A stretch of DNA of 64,000 nucleotides from the NCBI GenBank assembly GCA_002786065.1, contig NHNY01000010.1:1-64000 (forward strand), read 5' to 3'. This DNA comes from Microcyclospora pomicola (taxonomy: Eukaryota > Ascomycota > Dothideomycetes > Capnodiales). The notes under the pieces are model-generated. The model was not told the origin of the DNA. It did not search any database and saw nothing but the letters and a program-made list of their open reading frames with translations. A program made the position numbers and the translations under genes. Numbering within the stretch: the first letter of the stretch is position 1; every line of letters begins with the position of its first letter. Positions 42,901-52,712 of this stretch are shown piece by piece.

Positions 42901-44857
42901 TGAGAGAGGTACCCGTGTAAGGGTTCGACACGTTGGAGGATGTCCTCTGTTGCGATGAATTGAAGTCATTTGCTGGTTGGTGAACAAGGCTGTGCTCGCT
43001 GCCGGGACCAAACGTACGATTAGACGACGGTACGCGCGGGGACTGAGTCGCAGAGGCCACGACGTCATGTTCTGGTTGCATGTTGCGATTGTTACTAGCC
43101 GTGTTGTTCTCAGGCAGATAAGGCGTCTTGTTACGCCAACTAGCATGATGACTTGCGCCGCCCCGACGGACCTTAGCAACGGATACAGTCTCGGATTGTC
43201 CACGTGGTATGTTTGATGGAGTACGGTGGCTGCTGTGATAAGTCTGATCTTTGTAAAGTTCGTTGGACGAAGTGGAGAAACTCCTTTCGGTCTTGTGTCC
43301 GCCATACTCCTTCGACGTGCCTCGCGACTTGTGCTTTCGAGAGTGTGAGGCCTGGCCATGACGACGCTCCTTGTTCTCGCCATGCTGACTGCTACCGCCG
43401 TTGCTGATGTTACGATTGTAGTACGACTGAGAGTTGGTCGATTCCTGCAGTTGAGATGGCACAGTCTCATAGTATGGAAGAGCATCTCGAGATGAGACGT
43501 AATACGGGGTCATGTTGCCGGATCCGTACCCGGGCAATTGTTGGAAAGTTCGCTGGTCCTGTGCGAGTACCAGTCCATGAGCTTGCGTGCTGACGAGTAA
43601 CGATGGCGAAACATAAACGCCACGCGACTGTTGAGTTTGGTCGCCTTGAGCATGTCCCTGCGCACCCGTCTGAAGCAGTCGCTGGCCAGCGTAGTCGTAA
43701 GATGGAGGTCTACTGTAGGGCATTTGATAGTGGTGAGGCGGTCCCCGAAGATCACCCATCGGAGGGTAATACCCAGCAGACGTATTGTCTCCCATGTGAG
43801 TGTGCTTGGTGTAAGTAGTGTGCTCATGGGGTGGGATAACTTGGTTGCGATATTCACGGGTAGTGCTCTGCTGCCCGAATGACTCGGCATCCGTGTTGTC
43901 CCCTGTATTCATGTGACGGGATCCGTACTCGTTGTGACCTTCGAAGTGAGGATCATTGACATCGCTACGATGCTGCTGGCTCGGACGGTCGGCGGGAATT
44001 GCTCCGTCTGACCTTACGAAGTTGGTATCATTGTGGCGGATCGGTGGTCCGACACCAGTATCAATTGGATATGCCGTGTTGATGCCAAAGGTTGTTTGCA
44101 TCGCTGGTGCGGAGATCGGAACTTTGGGCTGGGCTGATCCTTCCTTGACGAGCCCGTCGTGCTTGGTAGGAGCAGACACTCGTGAAAGCGGCAAAGATTC
44201 TCTAATACCTTCAGTGGATGTTTCTTGAACGTCGGGGCCTGTGACATCCACATCCGAGTTGCTTTCGACTGCATCTTCAAACAGTGACTGATCTTGTGAC
44301 AGAGGCTCGAATTGACCCGTTGCCAAAAAGACTCTCGCTTCAGCCTGCAAATGCTCCATGACCACACGCAAGAACTTCTCGCCGTAGATTTGCATCACGT
44401 CAGGGAAGAATGCAATAGGCTCCGCATTATCCTTGACCATTGCTCGAAGCACATCTGGACTATCGAGGTCGTAATACGACGTGTTCTTCGACCGCCAATC
44501 ACGTGCAACGAGAGGGACGCGGATTTCGTAATTGTTGAGGGCGGCGCTGTACCAGCATTGCTTGAGAAATCTGAAACCTTGCACGTTGCACTCAAGCTCA
44601 CCAAACTCTTGGATGAGAAAGGCTTCTTCCTGCTCTTTGGTGGCCTTTTGAGGGAATTCCCAGGGGAAGATAGCAGCCCATTTCTCCGGATTCTGCGCAT
44701 AGTTGATGTCCATGTAAGGCTTGATGTCATTGAAGCGGTTTGCCGAGATGATGAGAGGTCCCGTGAAGTCAGGGTGACCTGGCTTGTGGTCGTTGGCTTC
44801 AGTCAAGCTGCCGTCAGCGCCACTGACTGCGCGAGCGACCCCATTGGCGGAGGCCAT
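39956..44857 (-). CDS. Very large protein with a single RRM domain
   Basis: Single exon, 1633 aa from the ATG at 44857 (MASANGVARAVSGADGSLTE). The frame is open upstream, but only without ATG. Residues about 30-200 form a conserved-looking folded block (FTGPLIISANRFNDIKPYMD, WAAIFPWEFPQKATKEQEEA, GFRFLKQCWYSAALNNYEIR). One RRM lies near 675-750: VYVQGVPTWASEPDIVRLFS (RNP2-like) and SRAAFVVYGSTEEVRSAIAH (RNP1-like). The rest is long and disordered, rich in Ser, Thr, Pro, His and Gln, with Lys-rich patches (KSKAKKKRKKASRLAKKLAA). An RNA-binding role is likely from the RRM; I do not recognise the family or a yeast ortholog. Confidence 0.8.
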   Translation of the reverse strand: MASANGVARAVSGADGSLTEANDHKPGHPDFTGPLIISANRFNDIKPYMDINYAQNPEKWAAIFPWEFPQKATKEQEEAFLIQEFGELECNVQGFRFLKQCWYSAALNNYEIRVPLVARDWRSKNTSYYDLDSPDVLRAMVKDNAEPIAFFPDVMQIYGEKFLRVVMEHLQAEARVFLATGQFEPLSQDQSLFEDAVESNSDVDVTGPDVQETSTEGIRESLPLSRVSAPTKHDGLVKEGSAQPKVPISAPAMQTTFGINTAYPIDTGVGPPIRHNDTNFVRSDGAIPADRPSQQHRSDVNDPHFEGHNEYGSRHMNTGDNTDAESFGQQSTTREYRNQVIPPHEHTTYTKHTHMGDNTSAGYYPPMGDLRGPPHHYQMPYSRPPSYDYAGQRLLQTGAQGHAQGDQTQQSRGVYVSPSLLVSTQAHGLVLAQDQRTFQQLPGYGSGNMTPYYVSSRDALPYYETVPSQLQESTNSQSYYNRNISNGGSSQHGENKERRHGQASHSRKHKSRGTSKEYGGHKTERSFSTSSNELYKDQTYHSSHRTPSNIPRGQSETVSVAKVRRGGASHHASWRNKTPYLPENNTASNNRNMQPEHDVVASATQSPRVPSSNRTFGPGSEHSLVHQPANDFNSSQQRTSSNVSNPYTGTSLMSARVMREDDLNAHFVHPDINHVTKVYVQGVPTWASEPDIVRLFSQFGNVRNVHFLSREPSRAAFVVYGSTEEVRSAIAHDKLSLPDRTVLKIMVPKEYWDPTWRVYPGKEFTSMPQAYQEHWARSIAASADGTPSRLEPATFASAQSVDPRPATTNKQGGQDGRGSGNATSETNTLDTPRKASHTGQRKNKSKKASNEKAPMNLANTKDEQHTVEVNSGLQDRSGRSVPQPIESEPAPVASSSVVLPSISVDVVTSENASHEKCVKDVEVPRTSDNSGIVSNMFGPASVEPATSSIEDPHLQDPAETFRDDATTSQEKDPEAEDHGLAGTKAVKHTASYDLAGSPDEPSFHTAIDSPEQESKTVNVLGEVTEQHPPSTTTGVGVTTRTQAEHTVTTDAFQDVQHSSSASAPRSATTNQEDRIEGTRSTPITPTELAVPGNVQHEEECIPASVGMQESPQVVDEIEHRSTVVVNDRTQAIPQLSIPSPHNTPAGKEAKSRDKKMKLPQTEKPKGPAQTESFSLFGKKSKVKGGKSKDNGQGSLKGKSKSSGSGASNNQPSNVVQPSPLPLIPTDSGTSKDLRDSKKPARPDEPIKPTALNAAASVSAFDESDIDANSSHTVNEPDNKLPVRRGSIFDRMRTGQPPRSISQDTSRQNSSNIETTDQHDQPVFWGKAAEKADAIIQHVPGTAPPAQPGAHLAVPMTEVAEACLSKETDDGTVLGDDTVGLGISSLAGDKSDHSKSKAKKKRKKASRLAKKLAAESLDDTLGSETQEKACHDFHIMLSFTTDDTQSFSRSQSSETIEVPSIATPESSGSSSPTASVATSSASPSKAEAIKLLKAKKESESHLVVASTSGPIKRMKQKKQRPSPRPASPSTELAKEEDEGHTLTIITTKGARISQGEHSSTSPSTKDVDVVTIRCLWYGPDDLGRRGGTSHSQRLFSLIRSLNSDTDEGKVIEGPSEQTSDDENNDVQGRIVETP

Positions 44858-45632
44858 CTTGTGGTAATAGTCGCCAAGCGTGTTCCCAAGGGACAGGTGT
44901 CTCCAAGGTAGAGCTTGTGGCAAAAAAGCTGGTAGTCAGATGTGGCCGATGAGGGCAGAAACAATGAAGGAGGGGCTGATCAGTGAAGCATGCAGACGAG
45001 AGAGCGACGACAAGCTTAGAAATGCCCGTAGCGGTGGCAATGTGTCTAACGATTTTGTCGAAAGCAGAAACGAAAGGAGCGAGGTATCGAGGCGATAGCG
45101 AGAGATGGATGATGGTGAGGTTGAGAGGGTGGTAGAAGTATAGGTGAAAGTGAAGGTGAAGGTCGCGGTGGTGCTGCGGTTGCTGTCGTGTTGTAACGCT
45201 TGACGCCAGACACGCGCGTGGATATTCCTGAGGCTGCCTTTCTTCATCTGGCGTTTGACAGTCAACACGATTTAAGGTTTGATATTCCCCACTTGCGACT
45301 CGATGCAACCTGCCGCATGCGGTCTCTGACAAGGAAACGAGACAATGACATGTGACAGGCCACAGAAATGCTTTGTTACTTGCCTTATCGTACAACGACC
45401 ATGTACTGTATACAGTACACTCTTTGTTTGCTCGCCAGCAGTGGATATTGTAGTTCGTGTTTGACCACCCACTGCGCAATTCCTGCAGCTATCCGAATTC
45501 TTCAGCCCTCTCGAGTGGTAACAAGTATCATATGCCGTCACGTGTGAGGGTCACGGTTCCTTCAATACCGAACCCAACCCGTTATCTTACGGCCATTGTG
45601 AAGCGTACACAACCCAGTCCATCCCCGCCATC
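44858..45632. other. Intergenic region RRM gene / FMP46
   Basis: 775 bases: leader of the RRM gene (with repeated GAAAGTGAAGGTGAAGG-type words, about 45140-45165) and 3' flank of FMP46. No gene recognised. Confidence 0.5.
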
Positions 45633-46269
45633 TTACGCCTGATCTGTCTCCTTGGGCAGGCTCTTCACCAATTTCAAGATCTCGCTTTCATTGTCTCCCG
45701 CCACTGCTCGGCCATTGTTCCAGTCCACAATCACAGGTCTCTGGAACTTGGCCGGGCTTGATCTGAACATTTCCAAGGCGTCCTTTGTGTCGTGCGCTTC
45801 GCTCACCACTGTTCCCGCTTTCGAGGAACCCAAGTATTCAAGAATACTGCTGAGCTGTCCGCTGGTGGGAGGCTCTTCGGTGACCTCTGCCAACCATCAG
45901 TGATAGCCCCATAAAGTGTAAGACGAGCACCATGATCCTTTGCTCTACTTGAGCACCCCCGGCAAAGGTGTAAGGTACACGTACCAAGCGTAAACTCTGC
46001 CCTCTCTGTCTTACTCTGTTTGCTGTGGTCGCTCGCCTGGTCTTCGGTGGCGTGGGCTGAGGCTTGTGCGGCTGCCTGTTTCAATATGGTATGTGCACGC
46101 ATAGAGGCCGGGCTTGAAGGTGCGTGGAAGAGTGTGATGACATCTTTGATGCCGTTCTGTTCTCGAGATCAGCTGCCGTGACCACCCCCGGAGCGCTGCA
46201 TTTGCGCGTGTGACTCAATCACAAATGTACAAGACTCACCTCCTTGAACAGTTTCTTAAAGAAGCTCAT
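45633..46269 (-). CDS. FMP46: Fmp46-like thioredoxin-fold mitochondrial protein (DUF1687)
   Basis: Three exons (46269-46240, 46156-45985, 45886-45633), 151 aa. It begins MSFFKKLFKENGIKDVITLF, then HAPSSPASMRAHTILKQAAA, where yeast Fmp46-type proteins have a thioredoxin-like redox site. This one has SSPAS, so no CxxC is seen. The last exon (EVTEEPPTSGQLSSILEYLG, RPVIVDWNNGRAVAGDNESE) is the family's conserved end. The first exon is only 30 nt; the junctions AAGGAG|GTGAGT...ACAG|AAC and CTTG|GTACGT...GCAG|AG keep phase. The family is annotated as a putative mitochondrial redox protein; function is unproven. Its upstream region was split by the transposon at 46557. Confidence 0.8.
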
Positions 46270-46556
46270 GTTAGCGTACGCTGAGAGTTTTGTCTAGTCG
46301 AGTATCGAAATGTGTAGTTGAGAAAGCTATGTGCATCTAAGCTGTGATGTCTGCGGAGTGGATGTTCCATGTCCCGATTCGGAAATGGAGCTCTCGAACA
46401 TTGACGTCACTTCACGCGACGGCATGATATAGTCCTGGTGAAGGATATCAAAATGCTTGAGTTTGGCAAACATATGTTTAGCACTGCGGCAAGGGAGGCA
46501 ATCGCAACACCTCTGGTTGCGCAGTCTTCTTGACATACGCCTGAAATGTTGACTAA

Positions 46557-46578
46557 GGGTGTGTTTGGTAGCCATATT
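46557..46578 (+). repeat. Left terminal inverted repeat of the Harbinger element
   Basis: GGGTGTGTTTGGTAGCCATA plus TT, preceded by the TAA target duplication. Several CCATAT-containing subterminal repeats follow to about 46730. Confidence 0.92.
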
Positions 46579-46959
46579 CTGGCCATATCTGTAGCGCCAT
46601 ATCGAGGTCTTTTATAGCGCTATATCGAGGTTTTGGTATGAACCTTAACAACCTTGATATTGCTAATATGGTCCTCAATCTAAAGGGTCTTGTTTGGTTA
46701 ATAAGGCCATATTTGCGCCATATTAAGGTCTTTTAATAATGTAATCAATGTAGTAGACTCTACCTCGTCTAGTAGTGTTGTAAGTGCTTTAAACAGCAGT
46801 CTTTCGTAGCTCTTTAACCTTCCGTAATAATAGAGATAATTGATCCGGCGCTACTAGCTCTTAGCTAATTAAATAGTAAAGGATTAGTTAACAGTTAAGA
46901 TATCCCTATACGCTCGAAACTACAAAAGCGCTTGAAAACACTAGCTTCTAACGTAGTAG

Positions 46960-47880
46960 TTAGAATAAAATAGACGTCCGGTCTTAAAGAAGCTTTGTTA
47001 ACCTTATTAGTAAGAGCTGTTAATAATAGCTAGCGAGCTTAGAGTAGCTTTAAAGACACTGCTTAGATTATAGCTATTATAGCTGTTAAGGAAGAGATAA
47101 TAAATTAAGGAATATCCGATAAGATCCTAGCTTGCTATATAGTAGTAATAGCGAAGAGCAAGATTAACGCCTTAAAGAAGGACTTTTATATATAGTCTTA
47201 GATAATGAACTAGAGCAGCTAGTCTATAGATCTAGTTACTAGTCTGCTAACAGCTAATATTGTGTTAATAGATAACTATTTTAAGGCCTATAAAGAAGCT
47301 CGGAAGTTTAGGTCGAAGCTACTATCTTTTGAAAGTAAGCTAGCTACGCTCTTTTTAGACGTCCTTACGACCGGATTACACGCTCGAAGCGTAGCTAATC
47401 TTAATCTTAATAAGGATATAGATGTAGATATAGATATAGATAAGGGTAAGGATATTAAGGACCTTGTACGAAGGTTAATTAAGGCCTTACAAACGCCCTT
47501 TATAACGCTATCTTAGAGCACGTTATAGCTAGTAGATCTGTCTACTATAAGTGAGTCTAATCGCCGTAAAAGGGTTATTAATAGCATTACGAAGACTGCT
47601 AAGAAGCGGAAGGGAGGTTCGAAGACTAGCCCTAAGGTTGTAGGCAGCTATATTAGCTTACTAGTTGACGCCCTTAATTAGCAAACTGTTACCCTTTAGG
47701 AACTATCTTAGAGCGCGTCTTTAAAGGCAATACTACTACTATAGACAGAGCTATATAGCGACCTTAGTAACGACGTTAAGCTATAGATCGTAGAAGCGCT
47801 TAAAGAAGAAAAGGTAGCTTAGAAGTACCTTGCGTTGCTAGTAAAGGCTTAAAGGTTGATAGTTAATGCTTTTATAAAGA
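46960..47880 (+). pseudogene. Remnant of the Harbinger Myb/SANT-like DNA-binding protein
   Basis: The plus strand still shows a Myb/SANT-like pattern (LLVRAVNNS near 47000, SSFKDTA, AVKEEII, KINALKKDF) as in the accessory protein of PIF/Harbinger elements. Many in-frame TAG/TAA codons interrupt it. The longest intact piece (47262-47516) is Asp/Lys-rich (NKDIDVDIDIDKGKDIKD). The accessory protein normally binds the ends and helps import the transposase. This copy cannot be functional. Confidence 0.65.
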
Positions 47881-48059
47881 AGATTTCGTGCGATTAAGAA
47901 GATATTTAGCAAATGCCGCTAGGGAGTGAATGCTAAGAGCCTATTCTTATAGGGATATATACCTATTTACTATATAAAACAGCCTACTATCCCTGTCGAT
48001 AATAGGACAGTTTTAGGGTCATCCTAGTTACGTATATGCTAATAGTTACTGTAGTTTTG

Positions 48060-48960
48060 CTACATTGCTTCTAAGATTATCTCCCTTCTTGTTAACATCT
48101 TACTCTTATTAACCTTAACAACCTTATCTATATTATTACTGCTTACAGCCTTACTATTAAGCGCATTATTACTATTATCTACGAGCTCGTCCTTCGTACT
48201 ATAGTCTTTAAGGAAGTTGTAAAGAGCCGTAACTACGTACACAAGCTTAACTTAAGTCTTAATCGAATATCTGACTAGAGGGGCCCTTAAAATCTAGAAC
48301 CTTTACTTAAGGATACTAAAGGTCCTTTTAACTACATTCCGTAGTAACGAGTGCCGATAGTTAAAGAGCTCCTTGCTAGTCCGAGGCCTTAATGCTACCT
48401 CCTTGATCTTACGGAGGTAGTACTATATGCTTCGATATAGTACTAAAGTTATAGAGGTGTTCGAATAGCTAGTATTAGCTAGCTAATATTGACTAGTAAT
48501 CCGAGGTTTAAAGCTATTAAACCTCGCACTATTGAGTACACGGCTATCGTATGCGGTACCCTCCTAACTAGCTAACACGTGTGTGAAGTAGCTATTAAAG
48601 TTAATAACTGCTAGCACATTCTGTAAGAGGTAACCCTTATAGTTCCTCTATAATGCTTACTCCCTAAAAACATACGCGTAAACGTGTGAGCTATCTAGGG
48701 CACCTACACAACCTTCGAACGTACTAGAATACTAGTAGCTAAGCTCGTTAAGTAGTAACTCGTTACCCTTGCGCTAGACTACAACCTTATAGTAAAGCTT
48801 TATACACTTCGTAAGGACCTTATAGACTATATAATAGATAGTCTGTAACGAGTGCTAGAAGATCTCTTAAAGCACACGATATGTGTGACCTTAGCTTATA
48901 ACTAACAGGAAGATCAGTAGCTTCTAAGAAGCTAATATAAGGCGTCTAGAGGTTAAACTA
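48060..48960 (-). pseudogene. Remnant of the Harbinger DDE transposase
   Basis: Reading the minus strand, family landmarks appear in order: HSLQTIYYIVYKVLTKCIKL, GCVGALDSSHV (first catalytic Asp, usually GAIDGTH), ASWEGTAYDSRVL (second Asp, usually GWEGSAHDSRVL), RPRTSKELFNYRHSLLRNVV and APLVRYSIKT, then VKLVYVVTALYNFLKDY. Stops interrupt nearly every block, mostly at expected Gln codons. The third catalytic Glu region is poorly preserved. The order and spacing leave no doubt about the superfamily. Confidence 0.85.
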
Positions 48961-49474
48961 AGCTTGTTAATCAAGCTGTTAAACTAGCTATTGTTGAAGC
49001 GAGACTAGCGACGAAGACGTGTGTTACTTGCTCGGATTGTAGCTATGAAGGCCTCTCTAGCCTTACAGTTGCTATATAGCGTGCGAACACTACTACTTAG
49101 TAGCTAGAGGTCCTTAAGGATTAGCGTAATCGCAGCAACAACTACTTACTAAGACTAGATTAACAGCTGCTAGTAGTCCTTACTGCTATCTATAAGGAAG
49201 TCTTAGCATTAGAATATAGTCTAGAAGTCAGAAAATAGACCTTAAACCCTCTATATTCTAAGGACCTCTATATTGCTGCTATATCACGGTTTTTAGCCGT
49301 GCTTTGATAAGGTTTAGACCAGCTATACTATACTGGCTATAGCTTCAACTCAAACTAATCTAGAGCTAGATATAGTGACAATATAGCTATTACGAACTAA
49401 ATACCACCCTCTATATCAGAAAATCGCAATATGGTCGCAATATAGTGCCAATCTGGAGCTCAATATGGTGCTAA

Positions 49475-49496
49475 AATATGGCTACCAAACACACCC
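49475..49496 (-). repeat. Right terminal inverted repeat of the Harbinger element
   Basis: Exact inverted copy of the left 22 bases, followed by TAA. Subterminal CAATATGG words mirror those at the left end. Confidence 0.92.
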
Positions 49497-49499
49497 TAA

Positions 49500-50189
49500 G
49501 TCTTTGCAATGTTAGTCCTTTGACAACACTTTCAGGTATTCCAGTCCCACAAAAGCAGTAGATGCCGTGCGATCATCGCTCCACCAGCATGGGCTGGATT
49601 GTGGGTGAAGTGAACTCACGAAACTGTCCTGCCATGCTTGAATACACCACTCTATCCGAACCTACACGATCTGTCGGGGTGAGCTTTCCGGAGTCTTCTT
49701 TGTGTTGTAGATTGCATAAATGTGTGATTGGTCACCCAGACCGAGTGCTAGACAGTGCGTATGCGAACATCGAGATTTTCCGAGTACGAGGCATCCGCCA
49801 TGACACCACAGAACTCGCCATGGCAACGTGTGCTTGACAGATTGTGGTATCGCTCCTCGTTAAGACTCCCAAGACGAGTTGAAGTCCATAGTTTAAGATC
49901 ACGTGGCGACTAGCCGCGGGGCGCGACCTGCACATGCGAAGTCCATTGGCAATGACATACACTAGCCGTATCGTTCAGTCGTCATCGCCGAAACGCATGC
50001 AGCTCGTACTTTTTCCTGGCAAAGTGAGAAACAATTTCTTTCCATATCGACCGTTCAGATTCTCTCTGATCTTGAATATCAGGCGAGGAGTGTACTTAGG
50101 GAAGTGTAAGCTCTCCTCGCATAAGCTGATCTATTTATTCTCTAAAGTATCGAGATCTTGCGAGATCTCCTCCATCTTATCATTGGAAG
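49500..50189. other. Intergenic region transposon / sugar transporter
   Basis: 690 bases, the transporter promoter. Pre-insertion it was joined to the FMP46 upstream region. No gene or repeat recognised. Confidence 0.5.
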
Positions 50190-51888
50190 ATGGATAGCCT
50201 CACCAGGTTCTGGAAGGATAAGCAGATGCAGGTAAGTTAAAGACACTCCGTACATTCCTGGGGACATGTTGAAGTCACGTTGTCCACCTGCTCAAGACGA
50301 TTGCTCACAATGTTAGGTCGTGCTCTTCTCCAGCACAGCCATTGCCCTCTATGGCTACGACCAAGGCATGATGAGTCTGATCAACACGAATTATGACTAT
50401 CTGAAAACCATGGGCATCAAGGAAGAAGATACACAAGTCGGTGTGATCGTCTCCGTCTACTACCTGGGTTGTGCCGTCGGCGCCGTCATTTTCTCATGGA
50501 TGGCCGACAAGTACGGAAGAAAGCCTGCGTTGTTTGCTTGCCTCTCGACTGCATCGATCGGCAATCTCGTAATGTTCATATCCGGACTCGGTTACAGCAA
50601 AGGTGCTTTGCCTGTAATGTACCTCGGCCGCGTGATCATGGGTTTGGGAGTCGGTGGTGTCGATTCCGTCGTCCCTGTCTTTAGCTCCGAACTGAGTGAG
50701 GATGGTGCTCGTGGCAAAGCGCTGGCGAAAGAGTTTCAATCCAACATATTCGGGCTTAACATGGCCTTTGCAATCAATCTTCTAGTGACTCGCCTACTCG
50801 GGAAATCAAATCAGTGGGCATGGCGCATACCGATTCTATGCATGCAGGTCTACCCAATTGCTTTGCTTGCCATCTTCTCCGAACTGCCTGAAAGTCCGAG
50901 ATATTACATATCTCACGATCGCAAGGAAGATGCCCAGAAATCTCTGATCAAGATCATGGGCGAGGAAGATGGTAAGAAGAAGATGGAGGAGCTCGAAGAG
51001 ACCGCCAAGAACGAAAGCGACGAGAATGTTGGCTATACACAAATGTTTACACCTGGCCACGATCAGTTCCACCCTACCATGGTCACAGTGATGGGGCAGG
51101 TGAACCAGGCATTGACTGGTTATGGAGGTATGATCTGCATTACTACAATTCGAGCATCTATTGCATCATGCTAATATTGCAAAGCTGTCTCGGTCTACGG
51201 TCCACAGATTGGTCAGCTCCTGGGCTACGGCACGAGCAAATCCGAGGACATCACCCAAGGCAATTACGTTTCATATTTTTTCCTCATGACCTTTGCGTGG
51301 ATTCTGATCGATGCCGTGGGCCGTCGCACGCTTCTTCTTTGGGGAAGTGGGGCCTTGACAATCTGCTTCGTTCTTTTGACCGTCTTTGCTGGCCTGGCCA
51401 TGAACGCGGATCAAATCGGCATAGATGTCGAGAGCGTCGCCATCCCTGGAGTCATTACGCTGTTCATTGCTACGGGCGCTTTTGGAATTGGTTGGCTTGC
51501 GACCGTGTGGCTCATCCCAACCGAGATCTTCCCCACCACGGCTCGCGCACAAGGCACCGCCGTGAGTGTCATTGTATGGGGCATCATGAACTTCGCCGTG
51601 ACCCTCTTGACGCCCGTCCTATTCAACAATCTGAAATATTGGATCTTCCTCATCTTCGCCGGCACTAATCTATTTGCTGGCGCATGGACATACCTTTACT
51701 GCCCCGAGAGCGGAGGACGCAGCTTCGACGAGAACCAGGAGTTCTTCAACAAGGCCAAAGATGAGGGTACGTGGAGGGTTGGCAAGGTCAAGAAGGGCGA
51801 GTGGAAGTACATGCCGTACCCCAAGCCGGACGGCGAGGATGGTGAGACGCAGCCATTGTTGCAAAGAGTCGCCGACCAAGTGCAATAA
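50190..51888 (+). CDS. MFS sugar transporter (SP family)
   Basis: Three exons (50190-50231, 50317-51127, 51185-51888), 518 aa with about 12 membrane helices. A short first exon MDSLTRFWKDKQMQ leads into VVLFSSTAIALYGYDQGMMS. Signature motifs: YYLGCAVGAVIFSWMADKYG then RKPAL (the D-R/K-xGR/K loop), YLGRVIMGLGVGGVDSVVPV, PESPRY before the central loop, DAVGRRTLLLWG, and ATVWLIPTEIFPTTARAQGT. Both introns keep phase; the second (TATGGAG|GTATGA...AAAG|CT) removes 57 bases. In place of the usual QQ-x-x-G-x-N in helix 7 it has VNQALTGYGAVSVYGPQIGQ, so the substrate may differ from classical hexose carriers. A plasma-membrane H+-sugar symporter is the default inference. Confidence 0.9.
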
Positions 51889-51952
51889 ATCGCTCGGCTT
51901 TTTGGGGAGGCTCGCCAGGTTGCTGTTGGAAACCGCGGTTGCTTAATTACTA

Positions 51953-52080
51953 TTTAGTAGTTGGGAACTACAGGTTTCTACAATTTAGTAGTTGGGAACT
52001 ACAGGTATATACTATTTATTAGTTGGTATATTCTTTTTCGTAGTTGGTAATTACTCTTTAGTAGTCGGTGATTACTTCCC
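51953..52080 (+). repeat. Degenerate repeats with palindromic core GTAGTTGGGAACTAC
   Basis: TTTAGTAGTTGGGAACTACA with GGT occurs exactly at 51953-51975 and 51984-52006. About three diverged units follow (TTATTAGTTGGTATA, CGTAGTTGGTAATTAC, TTTAGTAGTCGGTGATTAC). GTAGTT and AACTAC are inverted around GGG, so each full unit can fold as a small hairpin. It lies just past the transporter stop codon, probably in its 3' untranslated region. Confidence 0.75.
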
Positions 52081-52470
52081 GAGGTTGGTAAAGGCATCAT
52101 GCCAGTAGGCTCCGGCAGAGATGACATGGGCTATATAGACGTCGTCGGTGGCGAACATCATCGAGCATAGTCACGACGTGTACGTACGAGCATCGTTGGG
52201 GCGAACTGGTGGAACGCGGCGAGGCTCGTCGGGACTTCCGTATGAGCACCCATGTAGCTATACTCCACGACATACTCTCCTTCCTGCATCACGACACGAG
52301 CGATGGTGGTCAAGCTAACGACGGCGCCCCTCTGTGTCCCGATACGTTCCGTGGCGACTTCGATCTGGATTTGCGAGTCGGTAAAAGTACAGATGACCCA
52401 CGAAACCAGCGGCCGCCAATGCGGCTCGCATCATCGCTTCCTGCTACACATAGCTCGTCCATGATGGGCA

Positions 52471-52610
52471 CGCCGCTCCGTCCAATCGCAGGCAGAGGTT
52501 TGAGAGTGCGTTTACCTCCGACGACTGAAGATCGCCCTCAGCGACATGTCGCATACCGTCGCTCGGCTAGAGGAGCTGTGCCAAGCCTCTGGCAACAAGC
52601 GTCCTGTGCT
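52471..52610 (+). repeat. Duplicated coding-like fragment, copy A
   Basis: This stretch translates to VRLPPTTEDR ... SARGAVPSLWQQ on the plus strand and matches copy B (56379-56480, minus strand: VRLPPTTEDRGSAGGSVPSL then WQ). Copy A has about 20 extra bases in the middle. The nucleotide match includes GAGAGTGCGT, TACCTCC and CCAAGCCTCTGGCA. It appears to be a fragment of a dispersed sequence, not an intact gene. Confidence 0.55.
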
Positions 52611-52712
52611 TACAGTATTTACTCAGCGAGGATAGTTAAGAGTAGCTTATGTAAAGTCAATGCAAATACGATGGGAACAATGAACATGACGAGACATCAT
52701 CTCCTCCCCACG

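Larger units (their letters stand above)
46557..49496. mobile_element. Degenerate PIF/Harbinger DNA transposon, 2.94 kb
   Basis: Both ends carry the same 22-bp inverted repeat, GGGTGTGTTTGGTAGCCATA then TT, perfect over 22 bases and imperfect beyond. The insertion is flanked by TAA (46554-46556 and 49497-49499). A 3-bp T-A-A duplication and a GGG...GTTTGG end are characteristic of PIF/Harbinger. Inside are the two genes this superfamily carries: a Myb/SANT-like protein (plus strand) and a DDE transposase (minus strand), convergent. Both are broken by many stop codons, nearly all TAG or TAA where Gln or Trp is expected. That, with very high TpA content, indicates RIP-type C-to-T decay. The element is dead in this copy; intact ends could still be mobilised in trans. 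Confidence 0.92.
51889..52712. other. Intergenic region sugar transporter / PRCC-like gene
   Basis: 824 bases. It holds a degenerate palindromic repeat cluster (51953-52080) and a duplicated fragment (52471-52610), listed separately. The long frame 52209-52814 spans the fragment and overlaps the next gene antisense; I do not call it a gene. Confidence 0.55.
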
